64,000 bases of DNA from Aestuariibaculum sp. M13 (GTDB lineage: Bacteria > Bacteroidota > Bacteroidia > Flavobacteriales > Flavobacteriaceae), in the NCBI RefSeq assembly GCF_024723255.1, contig NZ_JANIAC010000004.1, forward strand, positions 368,735 to 432,734. Reading direction: 5' to 3'. This document shows positions 34,667-43,467 of this stretch, piece by piece (position 1 is the stretch's first letter; each line of letters opens with the position of its first letter). The notes beneath the pieces are model-generated. The model ran no database searches. It was not told the origin of the DNA and saw only the letters and a program-made list of their open reading frames with translations. A program made the translations under genes and the position numbers.

Positions 34667-37279
34667 ATGAAGTCACAAGATATTCGATCTAAGTTTTTAA
34701 GTTTTTTTGAAGAAAAAAAGCACACAATTGTACCATCGGCACCTATGGTGTTAAAAGACGATCCAACCCTAATGTTTATCAATGCGGGTATGGCACCTTT
34801 TAAAGAGTATTTCTTAGGAAATGCCGTGCCTAAAAGCAATCGTATTGCCGACACACAAAAGTGTTTACGTGTTTCAGGAAAGCATAACGATTTAGAAGAA
34901 GTTGGGTACGATACCTATCACCACACCTTATTCGAAATGTTAGGAAACTGGAGTTTTGGTGATTACTTTAAAAAGGAGGCGATTGCTTGGGCTTGGGAGT
35001 TACTTACCGAAGAGTTTGGTGTCGATAAAGATATTTTATATGTAACCGTTTTTGAAGGTGATAAGGAAGATGGTCTAGGGATGGATACCGAAGCTTACGA
35101 GTTATGGAAGCAGTTTGTTCCAGAAGATCGTATTTTAATGGGGAACAAGAAGGATAACTTCTGGGAAATGGGAGACCAGGGACCATGCGGACCATGTAGC
35201 GAGATTCACGTAGATATTCGTTCGGCTGCAGAAAAGGCAAAAATAGCAGGTAAAGATTTAGTAAATATGGATCACCCGCAGGTGGTTGAAATCTGGAATC
35301 TGGTATTCATGCAATACAACCGTAAAGCGAATGGAAGTTTAGAAAGTCTTCCAGATAAACATATCGATACCGGAATGGGTTTTGAGCGTTTATGTATGGT
35401 TTTACAGGGAAAACAATCAAACTACGATACCGATGTGTTTACGCCAATTATTAGAGAGATTGAAGCCATTACACATAAAGAATACGGAAAAGATGAAAAA
35501 ACCGATATTGCTATTCGAGTAATTTCAGATCACGTGCGTGCTGTAGCCTTTGCTATTGCCGATGGTCAGTTACCAAGCAACACCGGAGCAGGTTATGTTA
35601 TTCGTAGAATTTTACGTCGTGCCGTACGTTACGGATTCACCTTCCTAGATAAAAAAGAGCCATTTATTTACCGTTTGGTTGAGGTATTGGCTCAAAAAAT
35701 GGGACATGCGTTCCCGGAGATTAAGTCACAAAAACAAATTGTTGAAAATGTTATTAAGGAAGAAGAAAATTCATTCTTAAGAACCTTAGAGCAAGGTTTA
35801 GTCTTATTAAACCGTATTGTTGAAGAAACTAAAGGTGATACTGTTTCGGGTGAAAAAGCCTTCGAATTATACGATACTTATGGCTTTCCAATCGATTTAA
35901 CCGCGCTTATTCTTAATGAAAAAGGTTTAAAGTTAGATCAGGAAGGATTCAAAGTTCAGCTTGAAAAACAAAAAACACGTTCACGTGCAGCAAGTGAAAT
36001 GAGTACAGACGATTGGACAATTCTTTACGACGATGCCGATGAAGAATTTGTTGGGTACGATACACTTACTGCAAATGTGAAAATTACACGATACAGAAAA
36101 GTAGTTTCCAAAAAGGACGGAGAAATGTACCAGTTGGTATTCAACATTACACCATTTTATCCAGAAGGAGGAGGGCAAGTTGGAGATAAAGGATATATTG
36201 AAGCGGCTAATGGAGATGTAACTTATATTTTAGATACAAAGAAGGAGAACAACGTTATTATTCATTTTGCAAAAGAACTTCCTGAAGATGTAAATGGTAC
36301 TTTTAAAGCTATTGTAGATGATGAAGAACGTGCGCGTACCGAAGCTAATCACTCGGCAACGCACTTATTACATCAGGCCTTACGTGAAATATTAGGAACG
36401 CATGTAGAACAAAAAGGTAGTGCGGTACAGAGTAAGTCGTTACGTTTTGACTTTTCTCATTTTTCAAAATTAACTGATGAAGAGTTACGTGATGTTGAAA
36501 ATTTTGTTAACGCGCGTATCGAAGGTAAATTGCCATTAGAAGAAAAACGAAATATTCCAAAGGAAGAAGCGATTGCAGAAGGCGCCATGAGTTTATTCGG
36601 AGAGAAGTACGGCGATACTGTTCGTGCGATTCGTTTCGGACAATCTATAGAGCTTTGTGGAGGAACGCATGTAAAAAACACTTCAGATATCTGGCATTTT
36701 AAAATTGTTTCAGAAGGAGCTGTAGCGGCAGGAATTCGTCGTATTGAAGCGATTACTCACGATGCAGCAAAAGAATTTTATTTCGATAATAACCAAGCAT
36801 ATTTCGAAATGAAGGCTTTACTTAACAATGCTCAGGAGCCGGTTAAAGCCTTACAGAATTTACAAGATGAAAATGCAGGTCTTAAAAAGCAAATTGAAGC
36901 CTTGTTAAAAGATAAAGCTAAGAATGTTAAGGGAGAGCTTAAAAGCGAATTAACCGAAGTTAACGGTGTTCAGTTTTTAGCAAAGCAATTGGATCTGGAT
37001 GCAGCAGGCATTAAAGATGTGGCGTTTGAACTTGGAGGCGAAGTTGATAATTTATTTTTATTGTTAGCAGCTGAAAACGATGGTAAAGCTTTATTGTCTT
37101 GTTATATTTCTAAAAATCTGGTAGCCGATAAAGGCTTAAATGCCGGTCAGGTAGTTAGAGATCTTGGTAAGTATATTCAAGGTGGTGGCGGTGGCCAGCC
37201 GTTCTTTGCAACTGCTGGAGGTAAAAACCCAGCAGGAATTCAGGAAGCCTTAGAAAAAGCTAAAGATTTTATTGCTTAA
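34667..37279 (+). CDS. alaS: Alanyl-tRNA synthetase
   Basis: An 870-residue class II synthetase. Aminoacylation core ~1-400 ([42 protein letters not shown]), tRNA-binding helical region, editing domain ~550-720 with [16 protein letters not shown] and the zinc-site CGGTH motif near 665, and C-Ala oligomerisation domain ending with a [15 protein letters not shown] glycine loop. All domains are full-length. It has its own leader and ends just before a compact hairpin at 37289. Confidence 0.98.
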   Translation: MKSQDIRSKFLSFFEEKKHTIVPSAPMVLKDDPTLMFINAGMAPFKEYFLGNAVPKSNRIADTQKCLRVSGKHNDLEEVGYDTYHHTLFEMLGNWSFGDYFKKEAIAWAWELLTEEFGVDKDILYVTVFEGDKEDGLGMDTEAYELWKQFVPEDRILMGNKKDNFWEMGDQGPCGPCSEIHVDIRSAAEKAKIAGKDLVNMDHPQVVEIWNLVFMQYNRKANGSLESLPDKHIDTGMGFERLCMVLQGKQSNYDTDVFTPIIREIEAITHKEYGKDEKTDIAIRVISDHVRAVAFAIADGQLPSNTGAGYVIRRILRRAVRYGFTFLDKKEPFIYRLVEVLAQKMGHAFPEIKSQKQIVENVIKEEENSFLRTLEQGLVLLNRIVEETKGDTVSGEKAFELYDTYGFPIDLTALILNEKGLKLDQEGFKVQLEKQKTRSRAASEMSTDDWTILYDDADEEFVGYDTLTANVKITRYRKVVSKKDGEMYQLVFNITPFYPEGGGQVGDKGYIEAANGDVTYILDTKKENNVIIHFAKELPEDVNGTFKAIVDDEERARTEANHSATHLLHQALREILGTHVEQKGSAVQSKSLRFDFSHFSKLTDEELRDVENFVNARIEGKLPLEEKRNIPKEEAIAEGAMSLFGEKYGDTVRAIRFGQSIELCGGTHVKNTSDIWHFKIVSEGAVAAGIRRIEAITHDAAKEFYFDNNQAYFEMKALLNNAQEPVKALQNLQDENAGLKKQIEALLKDKAKNVKGELKSELTEVNGVQFLAKQLDLDAAGIKDVAFELGGEVDNLFLLLAAENDGKALLSCYISKNLVADKGLNAGQVVRDLGKYIQGGGGGQPFFATAGGKNPAGIQEALEKAKDFIA

Positions 37280-37288
37280 TAAATTAAT

Positions 37289-37315
37289 ATTCCCGCGAAA
37301 GCGGGAATCTTTTTT
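37289..37315 (+). terminator. Rho-independent terminator of alaS, directly before the GSCFA start
   Basis: ATTCCCGC pairs with GCGGGAAT around a GAAA tetraloop and is followed by C and six T's. The next ATG is at 37318, only two bases after the T run, so the hairpin occupies the whole leader of the following gene. Confidence 0.88.
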
Positions 37316-37317
37316 AT

Positions 37318-38265
37318 ATGAAGTTCCAAACAGAAATACCATTAAAACAACAAACCAATAATCTGATAGATTATGATTCCAACCTATTATTGTTAGGTTC
37401 GTGTTTTGTTGAAAATATAGGAGAGAAATTCAGCTATTTTAAATTTAAAAGTCTTCAAAACCCATTTGGTATTTTGTTTAATCCCAAAGCCATTGAAACT
37501 TTAGTGAACAGAGCAATTCAGAATAATTTTTATAAGGAGTCTGATTTGGTGTTTCATAATGAACAATGGCATTGTTTTGATGCGCATTCTAAATTGAGTC
37601 ATACTTCAAAAGAGGATTTATTACATAATTTGAATGCAGCGCTTCGGCAAACGCAGGACCAAATTAACCAGACCACACATGTTATTATTACATTAGGAAC
37701 GGCGTGGGTGTATCGTTTTAAAGAAACGAATGCTTTCGTAGCGAATTGCCATAAAGTACCACAAAGGCAATTTGATAAAGTGTTGTTGACAGTTGATGAG
37801 GTTAAAGTGTCTTTGGAGGAAATTAAAAGGATGATTAAGTCGGTTAACCCGAAAGCAAATATCATCTTTACAGTATCACCGGTACGTCACATAAAAGATG
37901 GCTTTACAGAAAATACACAAAGTAAGGCGCATCTCATTTCTGCCATTCATCAGTTAGTGAATCAGGAGAATGTGTTTTATTTCCCATCATTTGAAATCAT
38001 GATGGACGAACTTCGCGATTACCGTTTTTATAACGACGATATGTTGCATCCAAGTTCGGTAGCTGTTGATTATATCTGGGAAAAATTTTGCAGTATCTGG
38101 ATTTCAAAGGAAGCACAAAAAACGATGGAATCTGTAAATGAGATTCAAAAAGGACTTCAGCATAAACCATTTAATCCAGATTCTGAAGCGCATAAAACCT
38201 TTTTGGGACGTCTTGAAATTAAAAAAGAAGAGATTCAAAATAAATTTAATCACATAAAATTCTAA
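37318..38265 (+). CDS. GSCFA-domain protein (SGNH-hydrolase-like)
   Basis: A 315-residue GSCFA family protein. The name-giving motif appears as LLLGSCFVENIGEKF near residue 23, followed by NPFGILFNP. TLGTAWVYR lies near 127, TVSPVRHIKDG near 190, and DDMLHPSSVAVDYIWEKF near 240 supplies the Asp/His block expected of a GDSL/SGNH hydrolase. No signal peptide, so probably cytosolic. The substrate of the family is not established. It starts immediately after the alaS terminator, so it depends on readthrough or on a promoter inside alaS. Confidence 0.9.
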   Translation: MKFQTEIPLKQQTNNLIDYDSNLLLLGSCFVENIGEKFSYFKFKSLQNPFGILFNPKAIETLVNRAIQNNFYKESDLVFHNEQWHCFDAHSKLSHTSKEDLLHNLNAALRQTQDQINQTTHVIITLGTAWVYRFKETNAFVANCHKVPQRQFDKVLLTVDEVKVSLEEIKRMIKSVNPKANIIFTVSPVRHIKDGFTENTQSKAHLISAIHQLVNQENVFYFPSFEIMMDELRDYRFYNDDMLHPSSVAVDYIWEKFCSIWISKEAQKTMESVNEIQKGLQHKPFNPDSEAHKTFLGRLEIKKEEIQNKFNHIKF

Positions 38266-38442
38266 AATTAATAGTACAAAACCTATAAGTTATGTGGGAA
38301 TAAGCCTTAATTGTAATATATTGGTTAACAATGTGTTGTGAGGTATTGCGGATGGTCTTTTTTTATAACACTTAATCGAAAAGTTCACATCTGTTACCTA
38401 AAATGAATTAATTTTATTAAGCTATTAATCAATTCATATTAG

Positions 38443-38493
38443 AAACATCAATTGCGGGGCTCGAAAATTCGATTATGCGGTTGATGTTTTTTT
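38443..38493 (+). terminator. Terminator-like hairpin 1
   Basis: AAACATCAATTGC (38443-38455) pairs with GCGGTTGATGTTT (38477-38489), with two T-G pairs. The loop itself contains the small palindrome TCGAAAATTCGA. Seven T's follow the stem. It may end the GSCFA transcript, though it lies ~180 bases after the stop, or a separate short RNA. Confidence 0.7.
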
Positions 38494-38590
38494 ATGTTTA
38501 TAAACCAATAACCTTTTTATAACTTTTGGGTAATAGTTTCTCAAAGTAATTAACCGAATTTTACAACTGTTTAGAATTAGTTGATTTTTG

Positions 38591-38631
38591 CATTAGTTAG
38601 GCTTTTTATGTCGAAGCAACTAGTGTTTTTT
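38591..38631 (+). repeat. Hairpin repeat, copy 1 (terminator-like)
   Basis: A 35-nt unit (38591-38625) repeated at 38758-38792 with a single T/A difference that falls in the apical loop. CATTAGTT pairs with AACTAGTG, and inside it GCTTT pairs with GAAGC, leaving a 2-base bulge. Six T's follow. The conserved stems and loop TATGTCG-like core suggest a selected RNA structure. Confidence 0.8.
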
Positions 38632-38728
38632 CATCTAAATTTTATTAGTTAGACGCAAACAAAACAAAGTTCATTTTAAATTAAAATAAGCATAATATTT
38701 ACTTAATCTAATTTCTAAATTACACTTC

Positions 38729-38736
38729 TATCTTTG
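38729..38736 (+). promoter_or_regulatory. Bacteroidota -7 box (TATCTTTG) before hairpin copy 2
   Basis: Exact TAnnTTTG match. A start near 38743 would place hairpin copy 2 within the first 60 bases of the transcript, before the DUF4230 gene at 38860. Confidence 0.5.
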
Positions 38737-38757
38737 TATTGCTATTAATCAAAATTA

Positions 38758-38801
38758 CATTAGTTAGGCTTTATATGTCGAAGCAACTAGTGTTTTTTTT
38801 T
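38758..38801 (+). repeat. Hairpin repeat, copy 2 (terminator-like)
   Basis: The second copy of the 35-nt unit (38758-38792), with the same nested stems and nine T's after it. It lies about 20 bases after the predicted start at 38743 and 58 bases before the DUF4230 ATG, so it would either end a ~58-nt RNA or attenuate DUF4230. Confidence 0.8.
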
Positions 38802-38859
38802 GCCTAAATATTTCGCATTTCACCACTTTTAAATTCTAAAATAATATTTAATTTTAGGG

Positions 38860-39474
38860 ATGCGAAAAATATTATTAGGAGTCTTTATTACTCTATTCGT
38901 TTTACTGGTTATAAAATATTGTGAAGATAAGCGTCAGGAGGACATTACGCTTAAAGAGCATAGTGCCCTTATTGAAAAGGAAATTAAAAATGTCGGTAAA
39001 CTGGTGGTTACCGAAGGGCGTTTTAGTGAAATTTACAACTACAAAAATTCCAAGGAAATATTAGGTGATTATTTTACTTCTGAAAAAACAGCATTGGTTG
39101 TTGTGAATGCCGATGTTACTGTGGCCTACGATTTAAGTAAACTGGAATTTAAAATTGATGAAAAACATAAAACCTTAACGATTTTACGTATTCCGGAAGA
39201 AGAAGTGAAAATTTATCCTGATATAGAATATTACGATGTTCAGTTTGGGTTTTTTAATCCTTTTGAAGCTAAAGATTATAATGATATTAAAAGTATAATA
39301 AACAAAACATTACAGGAGAAAATTGAAGCCTCAGAGATTAAATCTAATGCGAAAAACAGATTGGTAAGTGAATTATCTAAACTCTATATTTTAACTAATT
39401 CTTTAGGGTGGACATTACAATACGATAACACCCCCATAATTAAAGGTGATGAGCTTAAGAATTTGAAACTTTAG
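38860..39474 (+). CDS. DUF4230 domain protein, single-pass membrane
   Basis: A 204-residue protein with an N-terminal membrane anchor (~4-20, ILLGVFITLFVLLVIKY) and a DUF4230 domain over the rest: KNVGKLVVTEGRFSEIYNY, ALVVVNADVTVAYDLSKLEF, and a C-terminal helix with LYILTNSLGWTLQYD. DUF4230 proteins are widespread and uncharacterised. Its leader contains the repeat hairpin described at 38758, so expression may be attenuated. The enoyl-CoA hydratase gene follows after 35 bp. Confidence 0.88.
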   Translation: MRKILLGVFITLFVLLVIKYCEDKRQEDITLKEHSALIEKEIKNVGKLVVTEGRFSEIYNYKNSKEILGDYFTSEKTALVVVNADVTVAYDLSKLEFKIDEKHKTLTILRIPEEEVKIYPDIEYYDVQFGFFNPFEAKDYNDIKSIINKTLQEKIEASEIKSNAKNRLVSELSKLYILTNSLGWTLQYDNTPIIKGDELKNLKL

Positions 39475-39509
39475 TTTTTTACGTATCTTCATCCCGAAAA
39501 GGAATATTT

Positions 39510-40262
39510 ATGAATCAGGCTTACGTTACTTTAGAAGTTAAAAATAAAGTAGGATATATTGAATTTTATCATCCGCAGCACAATGCTATGCCCAGCGATG
39601 TGTTGTCTGAATTAGAAGAAACCATTGTAAAAGCAGGAAACGATGAAACTATTGCTGTATTGGTTTTAAAAAGTGGAGGTGACCGAACATTTTGTGCCGG
39701 TGCCAGTTTTAATGAATTAATTGCAATTGAAGATGCCGAAACTGGTGAGCAGTTTTTTTCTGGTTTTGCTAAAGTTATTAATGCCATGCGAAAAAGTCCT
39801 AAGTTAATAATAGGTCGTATTCAGGGAAAAGCCGTTGGAGGTGGCGTTGGTTTGGTTGCTGCTACCGATTATTGCTTCGCAACCCAATTTGCATCCGTTA
39901 AGCTAAGTGAATTAAGTATTGGTATCGGGCCGTTTGTTATTGAACCCGTTGTGACCCGCCGAATTGGATTAAATGCCATGTCGCAGATGACCCTGAATGC
40001 GGAAACTTTTTTTACTTCGGAATGGGCTAAGGAAAACGGTCTTTTTGCAGAAGTTTTTGAAGATATTATTGCGTTAGACAAAGCTGTTGAAAGTTTCGCT
40101 GAAAAATTAGCAGGTTATAATACGGAAGCCTTGAAGCAAATGAAAAAAGTACTTTGGGAACATACCGAAAACTGGGATACACTACTTAGCGAACGCGCCA
40201 AAATTAGCGGGACACTTGTTCTGAGTAAGTTCACCAAAGATACTTTACAACGATTCAAATAA
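39510..40262 (+). CDS. Enoyl-CoA hydratase/isomerase family protein
   Basis: A 250-residue crotonase-fold enzyme. The oxyanion-hole segments are GDRTFCAGASFNEL (near 58) and IGRIQGKAVGGGVGLVAATDYCFA (near 100), followed by SELSIGIGPFVIEPVVTRRIG. The usual catalytic Glu positions are replaced in part (SELSIGIGPF rather than the PEx form), so the reaction could be hydration or isomerisation. Such genes serve fatty-acid or phenylacetate/aromatic degradation, which would fit the neighbouring aromatic amino acid hydroxylase. It converges with that gene with no bases between the stop codons. Confidence 0.9.
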   Translation: MNQAYVTLEVKNKVGYIEFYHPQHNAMPSDVLSELEETIVKAGNDETIAVLVLKSGGDRTFCAGASFNELIAIEDAETGEQFFSGFAKVINAMRKSPKLIIGRIQGKAVGGGVGLVAATDYCFATQFASVKLSELSIGIGPFVIEPVVTRRIGLNAMSQMTLNAETFFTSEWAKENGLFAEVFEDIIALDKAVESFAEKLAGYNTEALKQMKKVLWEHTENWDTLLSERAKISGTLVLSKFTKDTLQRFK

Positions 40263-42023
40263 TTATACGTTTACTGTATTCTTAATAATTTCCAGACCAT
40301 CATCAATGAGTTTGCCAACTTGGGGTTTGTTTTGTTTTATGTGTTCCAAGTGATTTAGTATGCGTTCGCATAATAGCGTTTCATTGCCTTTGAAAGCCAA
40401 TTCATATAACTCAACAGGAAGTAACCAATCCGTTGGGAAATGCTCAATAAGTTCATCGAGTACCTTAGTTCGTGAAATAGTTTTGTTTTTACCGTCTCGG
40501 TAATCTCTAACTTGTTGATAAAGTGATTCTAATTTTAATTGATTTTCTGTTTTTTTAATATGAATAGTCTCAGAAGTTGGTTTATGCGTAATTAAATCGA
40601 AACTGTTTAGGTCGGCAGGACCAGAATATGCAGAAACTACCGATTTACCAACCGCCATATCGTAAACGCCCCATTCCGGTTTAAATAATACTTTACTGTG
40701 ATGGGTTACGGTACAGTTTTTAAAACTAATGAGAATGATTTTACCTTGAAGGTTTCGTTTGCCGGTAATGATTTCACCCGAAACAATAATATCGCCTTCA
40801 AATTCAAGTGTTACGGCTTCTTCTTCAAAAATATTATAAGCTTTTAAATCTCTAGGGCTCATATCTTCAATAGCGAGATTGATGCCTTTCAGTTTTCCAA
40901 TAGGAGAACCAAATCCTTTGCGATGGGTAAGTGTACCATGACCAACCAGCTCTTTTTCTCGATAGGCTAGAGCCGAAGGACCTGTAGTTTGAATGTAAAT
41001 TGGTAAGCCATTGTCTTCAATGACATCAGTAAATATTCCTGAAACTTGTATGCCGGTGCTCAATTCTATAGTTCCTAATGCGTTTGAAGTAATTAATTTA
41101 TTAACACCCATGAGTCCGCCTTTACGTAATGCCATAGTGTTGGCAAAGGTTTCCAAAACCAGACTTAAATGCGCAAAATTTGGCGTTACATAAAGTTGAG
41201 GTTGCGGTTTGGTAATATCGAAATCCTGATAAGTGGCTTCAATGGTATATGGAAATTTTTCTACAGCATCTGTCATACACCAGGCACTTTCACCAATAGA
41301 TGATAAGAGTCCGGCTCCATAAATTTTTGGGTTTTCAACAGTTCCGATTAAGCCATACTCAACGGTCCACCAATGTAGATTTCTAATGAGTGCCATTTCA
41401 CTGGGGTCACCCATGTTTTGCTGTAAATCTTCTACTTTTTGTTCTGCTTCAGCAATCGCTTTTTTTGAAGAATTAGGTGCCTCCTTTATAATGGATAGAT
41501 GTCTAACGGCTTCATAAAGTTCATAATCTTTAGCCGAAGAAATCGCTTTACAGCCAATTTCTCCAAATCGGCGTAAATATTCAGCATATTCCGGATTTGC
41601 AATAATGGGAGCGTGCCCTGCACCTTCATGAATAATATCGGGAGCAGGTGTGTATTCAATATGTTCTAATTGTCTAATGTCACTTGCAATAACCAGAACA
41701 TTGTATGCCTGAAATTCCATAAACGCATTAGGAGGGATAAAGCCATCTACAGCTACGGCAGCCCAGCCAATATCTTTTAAAATGCGGTTCATGCCGTACA
41801 TGTTCGGTATACTATCGATAGAAATGCCGGTTTGTTTTAAACCTTGTAAATACGATTTATGCGCTACCGAACTTAAGAAGTCTACATTTTTACGCATCAC
41901 GTAGCGCCAAACAGCCTGGTCGATCGCAGAATAATGCTCGTAATTCTGGGGTTTTATATATTGTAAAAGATGTTTTGGTAGACGATCTAAAATAGGATTA
42001 GATTCCACATTGTTTGGTGTCAT
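40263..42023 (-). CDS. Aromatic amino acid hydroxylase (biopterin-dependent) with long C-terminal extension
   Basis: A 586-residue protein from the ATG at 42023. The in-frame ATG at 42056 lies above a likely -7 box (TATCTTTA at 42046-42053), so I reject it. Residues ~1-320 are the pterin-dependent hydroxylase fold: PDIIHEGAGHAPII gives the two iron His, WWTVEYGLIG the iron Glu, and GAGLLSSIGE and FANTMALRK follow. It probably makes tyrosine from phenylalanine. Bacterial phenylalanine hydroxylases are usually 260-300 residues, so the last ~260 residues (including beta-rich EFEGDIIVSGEIITGKRNLQGK) are extra and unassigned. Confidence 0.9.
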   Translation of the reverse strand: MTPNNVESNPILDRLPKHLLQYIKPQNYEHYSAIDQAVWRYVMRKNVDFLSSVAHKSYLQGLKQTGISIDSIPNMYGMNRILKDIGWAAVAVDGFIPPNAFMEFQAYNVLVIASDIRQLEHIEYTPAPDIIHEGAGHAPIIANPEYAEYLRRFGEIGCKAISSAKDYELYEAVRHLSIIKEAPNSSKKAIAEAEQKVEDLQQNMGDPSEMALIRNLHWWTVEYGLIGTVENPKIYGAGLLSSIGESAWCMTDAVEKFPYTIEATYQDFDITKPQPQLYVTPNFAHLSLVLETFANTMALRKGGLMGVNKLITSNALGTIELSTGIQVSGIFTDVIEDNGLPIYIQTTGPSALAYREKELVGHGTLTHRKGFGSPIGKLKGINLAIEDMSPRDLKAYNIFEEEAVTLEFEGDIIVSGEIITGKRNLQGKIILISFKNCTVTHHSKVLFKPEWGVYDMAVGKSVVSAYSGPADLNSFDLITHKPTSETIHIKKTENQLKLESLYQQVRDYRDGKNKTISRTKVLDELIEHFPTDWLLPVELYELAFKGNETLLCERILNHLEHIKQNKPQVGKLIDDGLEIIKNTVNV

Positions 42024-42045
42024 GTTTTTAGTTTTAGTTGTAAAA

Positions 42046-42053
42046 TAAAGATA
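42046..42053 (-). promoter_or_regulatory. Possible -7 box (TATCTTTA) for the hydroxylase
   Basis: TAnnTTTG with the last base changed, 22 bases above the ATG at 42023; supports that start. Confidence 0.35.
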
Positions 42054-42098
42054 CAAATTATGTAAAACATGATTGATGATAGCGTGTTAAATAAAACA

Positions 42099-42126
42099 AA
42101 AAAGCAACTTTGTAAAGTTGCTTTTT
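42099..42126 (-). terminator. Rho-independent terminator of the DUF4136 gene
   Basis: AAAAAGCAACTTT pairs with AAAGTTGCTTTTT around a 2-base turn just after the DUF4136 stop (minus strand), followed by T's on that strand. Confidence 0.92.
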
Positions 42127-42134
42127 ATACTTGA

Positions 42135-42704
42135 TTATTTTTTTTGTCCCGGAGGATATTCAGCTAATATCTCGGCTACAAACTCTTTTATAAGGGCTTC
42201 TTTCTTTTCCATATTTTGTGTTAGGTAGCCAGTTCCCATGCCTTGCCAAACCAGTTCCTTTTTGTTAGCATCTATTAGGTCAATAAATAAAACACCTTCT
42301 GTACTGGTAGTTGCCGTTGGCTGATTCCAACCCCAGCCCCAACCAGGACCAAAACCTGCGCCATAAGGACCCCAGCCGCCCCAACCCCAGGCACCATAGC
42401 CCCAGGCGTTATTGTAAACATCTACACGTTGGTTAGATTTTGTAAATAGGCTAACTAATAAATCAGGATTTTCAGATTTTGTGAAGCCTTTTGCTAATAG
42501 CTCGGCTTCAATGGCGCGTAAAATTCGGCGTTTGTCTAAATCGTTAATTTCAGCTTTATCGATACCTGTTTTGTAAAAGGCAAATGTTTTATACGTAGTA
42601 AAATTGGCATTCTTATCGTAATCTGTAGCAACTTTAATCGAGCTACATGAGGTTACAACAAAGAGAAGTGCGAAAATCGGAGCAATTTTAAGTACATGTT
42701 TCAT
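42135..42704 (-). CDS. DUF4136 lipoprotein
   Basis: A 189-residue lipoprotein: lipobox VTSC (Cys20), then the DUF4136 signature KVATDYDKNANFTTYKTFAF. A glycine/tryptophan-rich insert at ~100-128 (YGAWGWGGWGPYGAGFG) precedes STEGVLFIDLIDANKKELVWQG. Probably outer-membrane attached; no known activity. Transcribed alone on the minus strand and closed by its own terminator. The W/G-rich insert is a variable region seen in many members. Confidence 0.93.
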   Translation of the reverse strand: MKHVLKIAPIFALLFVVTSCSSIKVATDYDKNANFTTYKTFAFYKTGIDKAEINDLDKRRILRAIEAELLAKGFTKSENPDLLVSLFTKSNQRVDVYNNAWGYGAWGWGGWGPYGAGFGPGWGWGWNQPTATTSTEGVLFIDLIDANKKELVWQGMGTGYLTQNMEKKEALIKEFVAEILAEYPPGQKK

Positions 42705-42855
42705 GATGCAATTTTTTTATGGTTATAGTAAATTTAATAAACTAAAAGTGAATAATTTAAACAAAGTAAAGTTTTAACACAGCCTTTGTTGTCAGTTAAA
42801 TTATATAAAAAGCATCAAGAATCGTACCAAGTAATTGGTTTGCAGGTGTCCTGGT

Positions 42856-43020
42856 TTAGCGTTCTTGTTTGTTGGTTTTAGCATTAAACCCATACGGACA
42901 ATGTCTGCAACCACTTTCGCAGCAATAGCCACGTTTTAAATGGTATTGTTCAGTAAAACAACGATAGCCTTCCGGGGTTAGGTAATAATCGCCTTCTTCA
43001 ATAGGTATTATCTTTTTCAT
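42856..43020 (-). CDS. DUF5522-family Cys-rich small protein
   Basis: A 54-residue protein beginning MKKIIPIEEGDYYLTPEGYR, with the cysteine cluster C-C-E-S-G-C-R-H-C-P-Y-G at ~33-44. This CCxxxCRHCPYG pattern is the hallmark of DUF5522, found across Bacteroidota and other phyla and sometimes attached to oxidoreductase genes. Four clustered cysteines suggest metal or Fe-S binding. A -7 box (TACTTTTG on the minus strand) lies six bases before the ATG, so the mRNA would be nearly leaderless, which strengthens the case for a real gene. Function unknown. Confidence 0.85.
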   Translation of the reverse strand: MKKIIPIEEGDYYLTPEGYRCFTEQYHLKRGYCCESGCRHCPYGFNAKTNKQER

Positions 43021-43025
43021 AGGGG

Positions 43026-43033
43026 CAAAAGTA
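43026..43033 (-). promoter_or_regulatory. Bacteroidota -7 box (TACTTTTG) for the DUF5522 gene
   Basis: Exact TAnnTTTG match on the minus strand, five bases above the start codon. Confidence 0.55.
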
Positions 43034-43055
43034 CTGTATTTTATGAGATTTGTAA

Positions 43056-43063
43056 TATTTTTG
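43056..43063 (+). promoter_or_regulatory. Bacteroidota -7 box (TATTTTTG) for the HEXXH gene
   Basis: Exact TAnnTTTG match 27 bases before the GTG at 43090. Confidence 0.45.
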
Positions 43064-43089
43064 GTAAAGTTCAGGTTTTCAAAGTAGGG

Positions 43090-43467
43090 GTGATTATAAT
43101 ATCAAAATATATGGTTCCAAAGGGGTATTCGGGAATAACCTTGTTCCCTTTTGTGTTTTTAAATGATAAACGTCTTAAAACAAATAGTGTTTTTATAAAT
43201 CACGAACATATTCATTTATGGCAACAACTAGAATTGTTGATTGTGTTTTTCTATCTCTTTTATGGTATTGAATTTTTAATACGATTATTTCAATACAAAA
43301 CCAGGTATTTGGCTTACAGAAATATTTCGTTTGAACGAGAGGCTTTTGCAAATGAATTTGATTTAGATTATTTAAAGCATCGTCCATTTTGGAGTTTTTT
43401 AAAGTATCTTCGCAGTTATGATATTTCAATTAGATCAAAGCGTCAATCAGAAAGTAGATCTTCCTAA
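43090..43467 (+). CDS. Small HEXXH membrane-associated protein, function unknown
   Basis: A 125-residue protein starting with GTG at 43090, or 118 residues from the ATG at 43111 (MVPKGYSG). It has a zincin-like motif H-E-H-I-H in NHEHIHLWQQ, then a hydrophobic helix (LIVFFYLFYGIEFLIRL) and a downstream FEREAFANE where a third zinc ligand Glu would sit. I cannot place it in a named peptidase family, but the H-E-x-x-H...E layout suggests a minimal membrane metallopeptidase. Its end overlaps the start of the next gene by 50 bp in another frame, so the two are coupled. The basic C-terminus (SIRSKRQSESRSS) is translated across that overlap. Confidence 0.75.
   Translation: MIIISKYMVPKGYSGITLFPFVFLNDKRLKTNSVFINHEHIHLWQQLELLIVFFYLFYGIEFLIRLFQYKTRYLAYRNISFEREAFANEFDLDYLKHRPFWSFLKYLRSYDISIRSKRQSESRSS

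Larger units (their letters stand above)
38266..38859 (+). other. 594-base gene-free region with three terminator-like hairpins
   Basis: No protein-coding frame of note. It carries three + strand hairpins each followed by a T run (38443-38493, 38591-38631, 38758-38801), two of them repeats of one another, and a good -7 box at 38729. GCTATTAATCAA also occurs twice (38421 and 38741). This looks like a small array of short transcripts or a layered attenuator before the DUF4230 gene. Confidence 0.65.

Noticed and set aside
38591..38792. Two-copy 35-nt repeat as a possible CRISPR fragment
   Set aside because: Only two copies, 132-base spacing, internal terminator structure with T runs, and no cas genes.
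42024..42056. 11-residue N-terminal extension of the aromatic amino acid hydroxylase
   Set aside because: A likely -7 box lies between this ATG and the one at 42023, so the upstream codon would not be transcribed from it.
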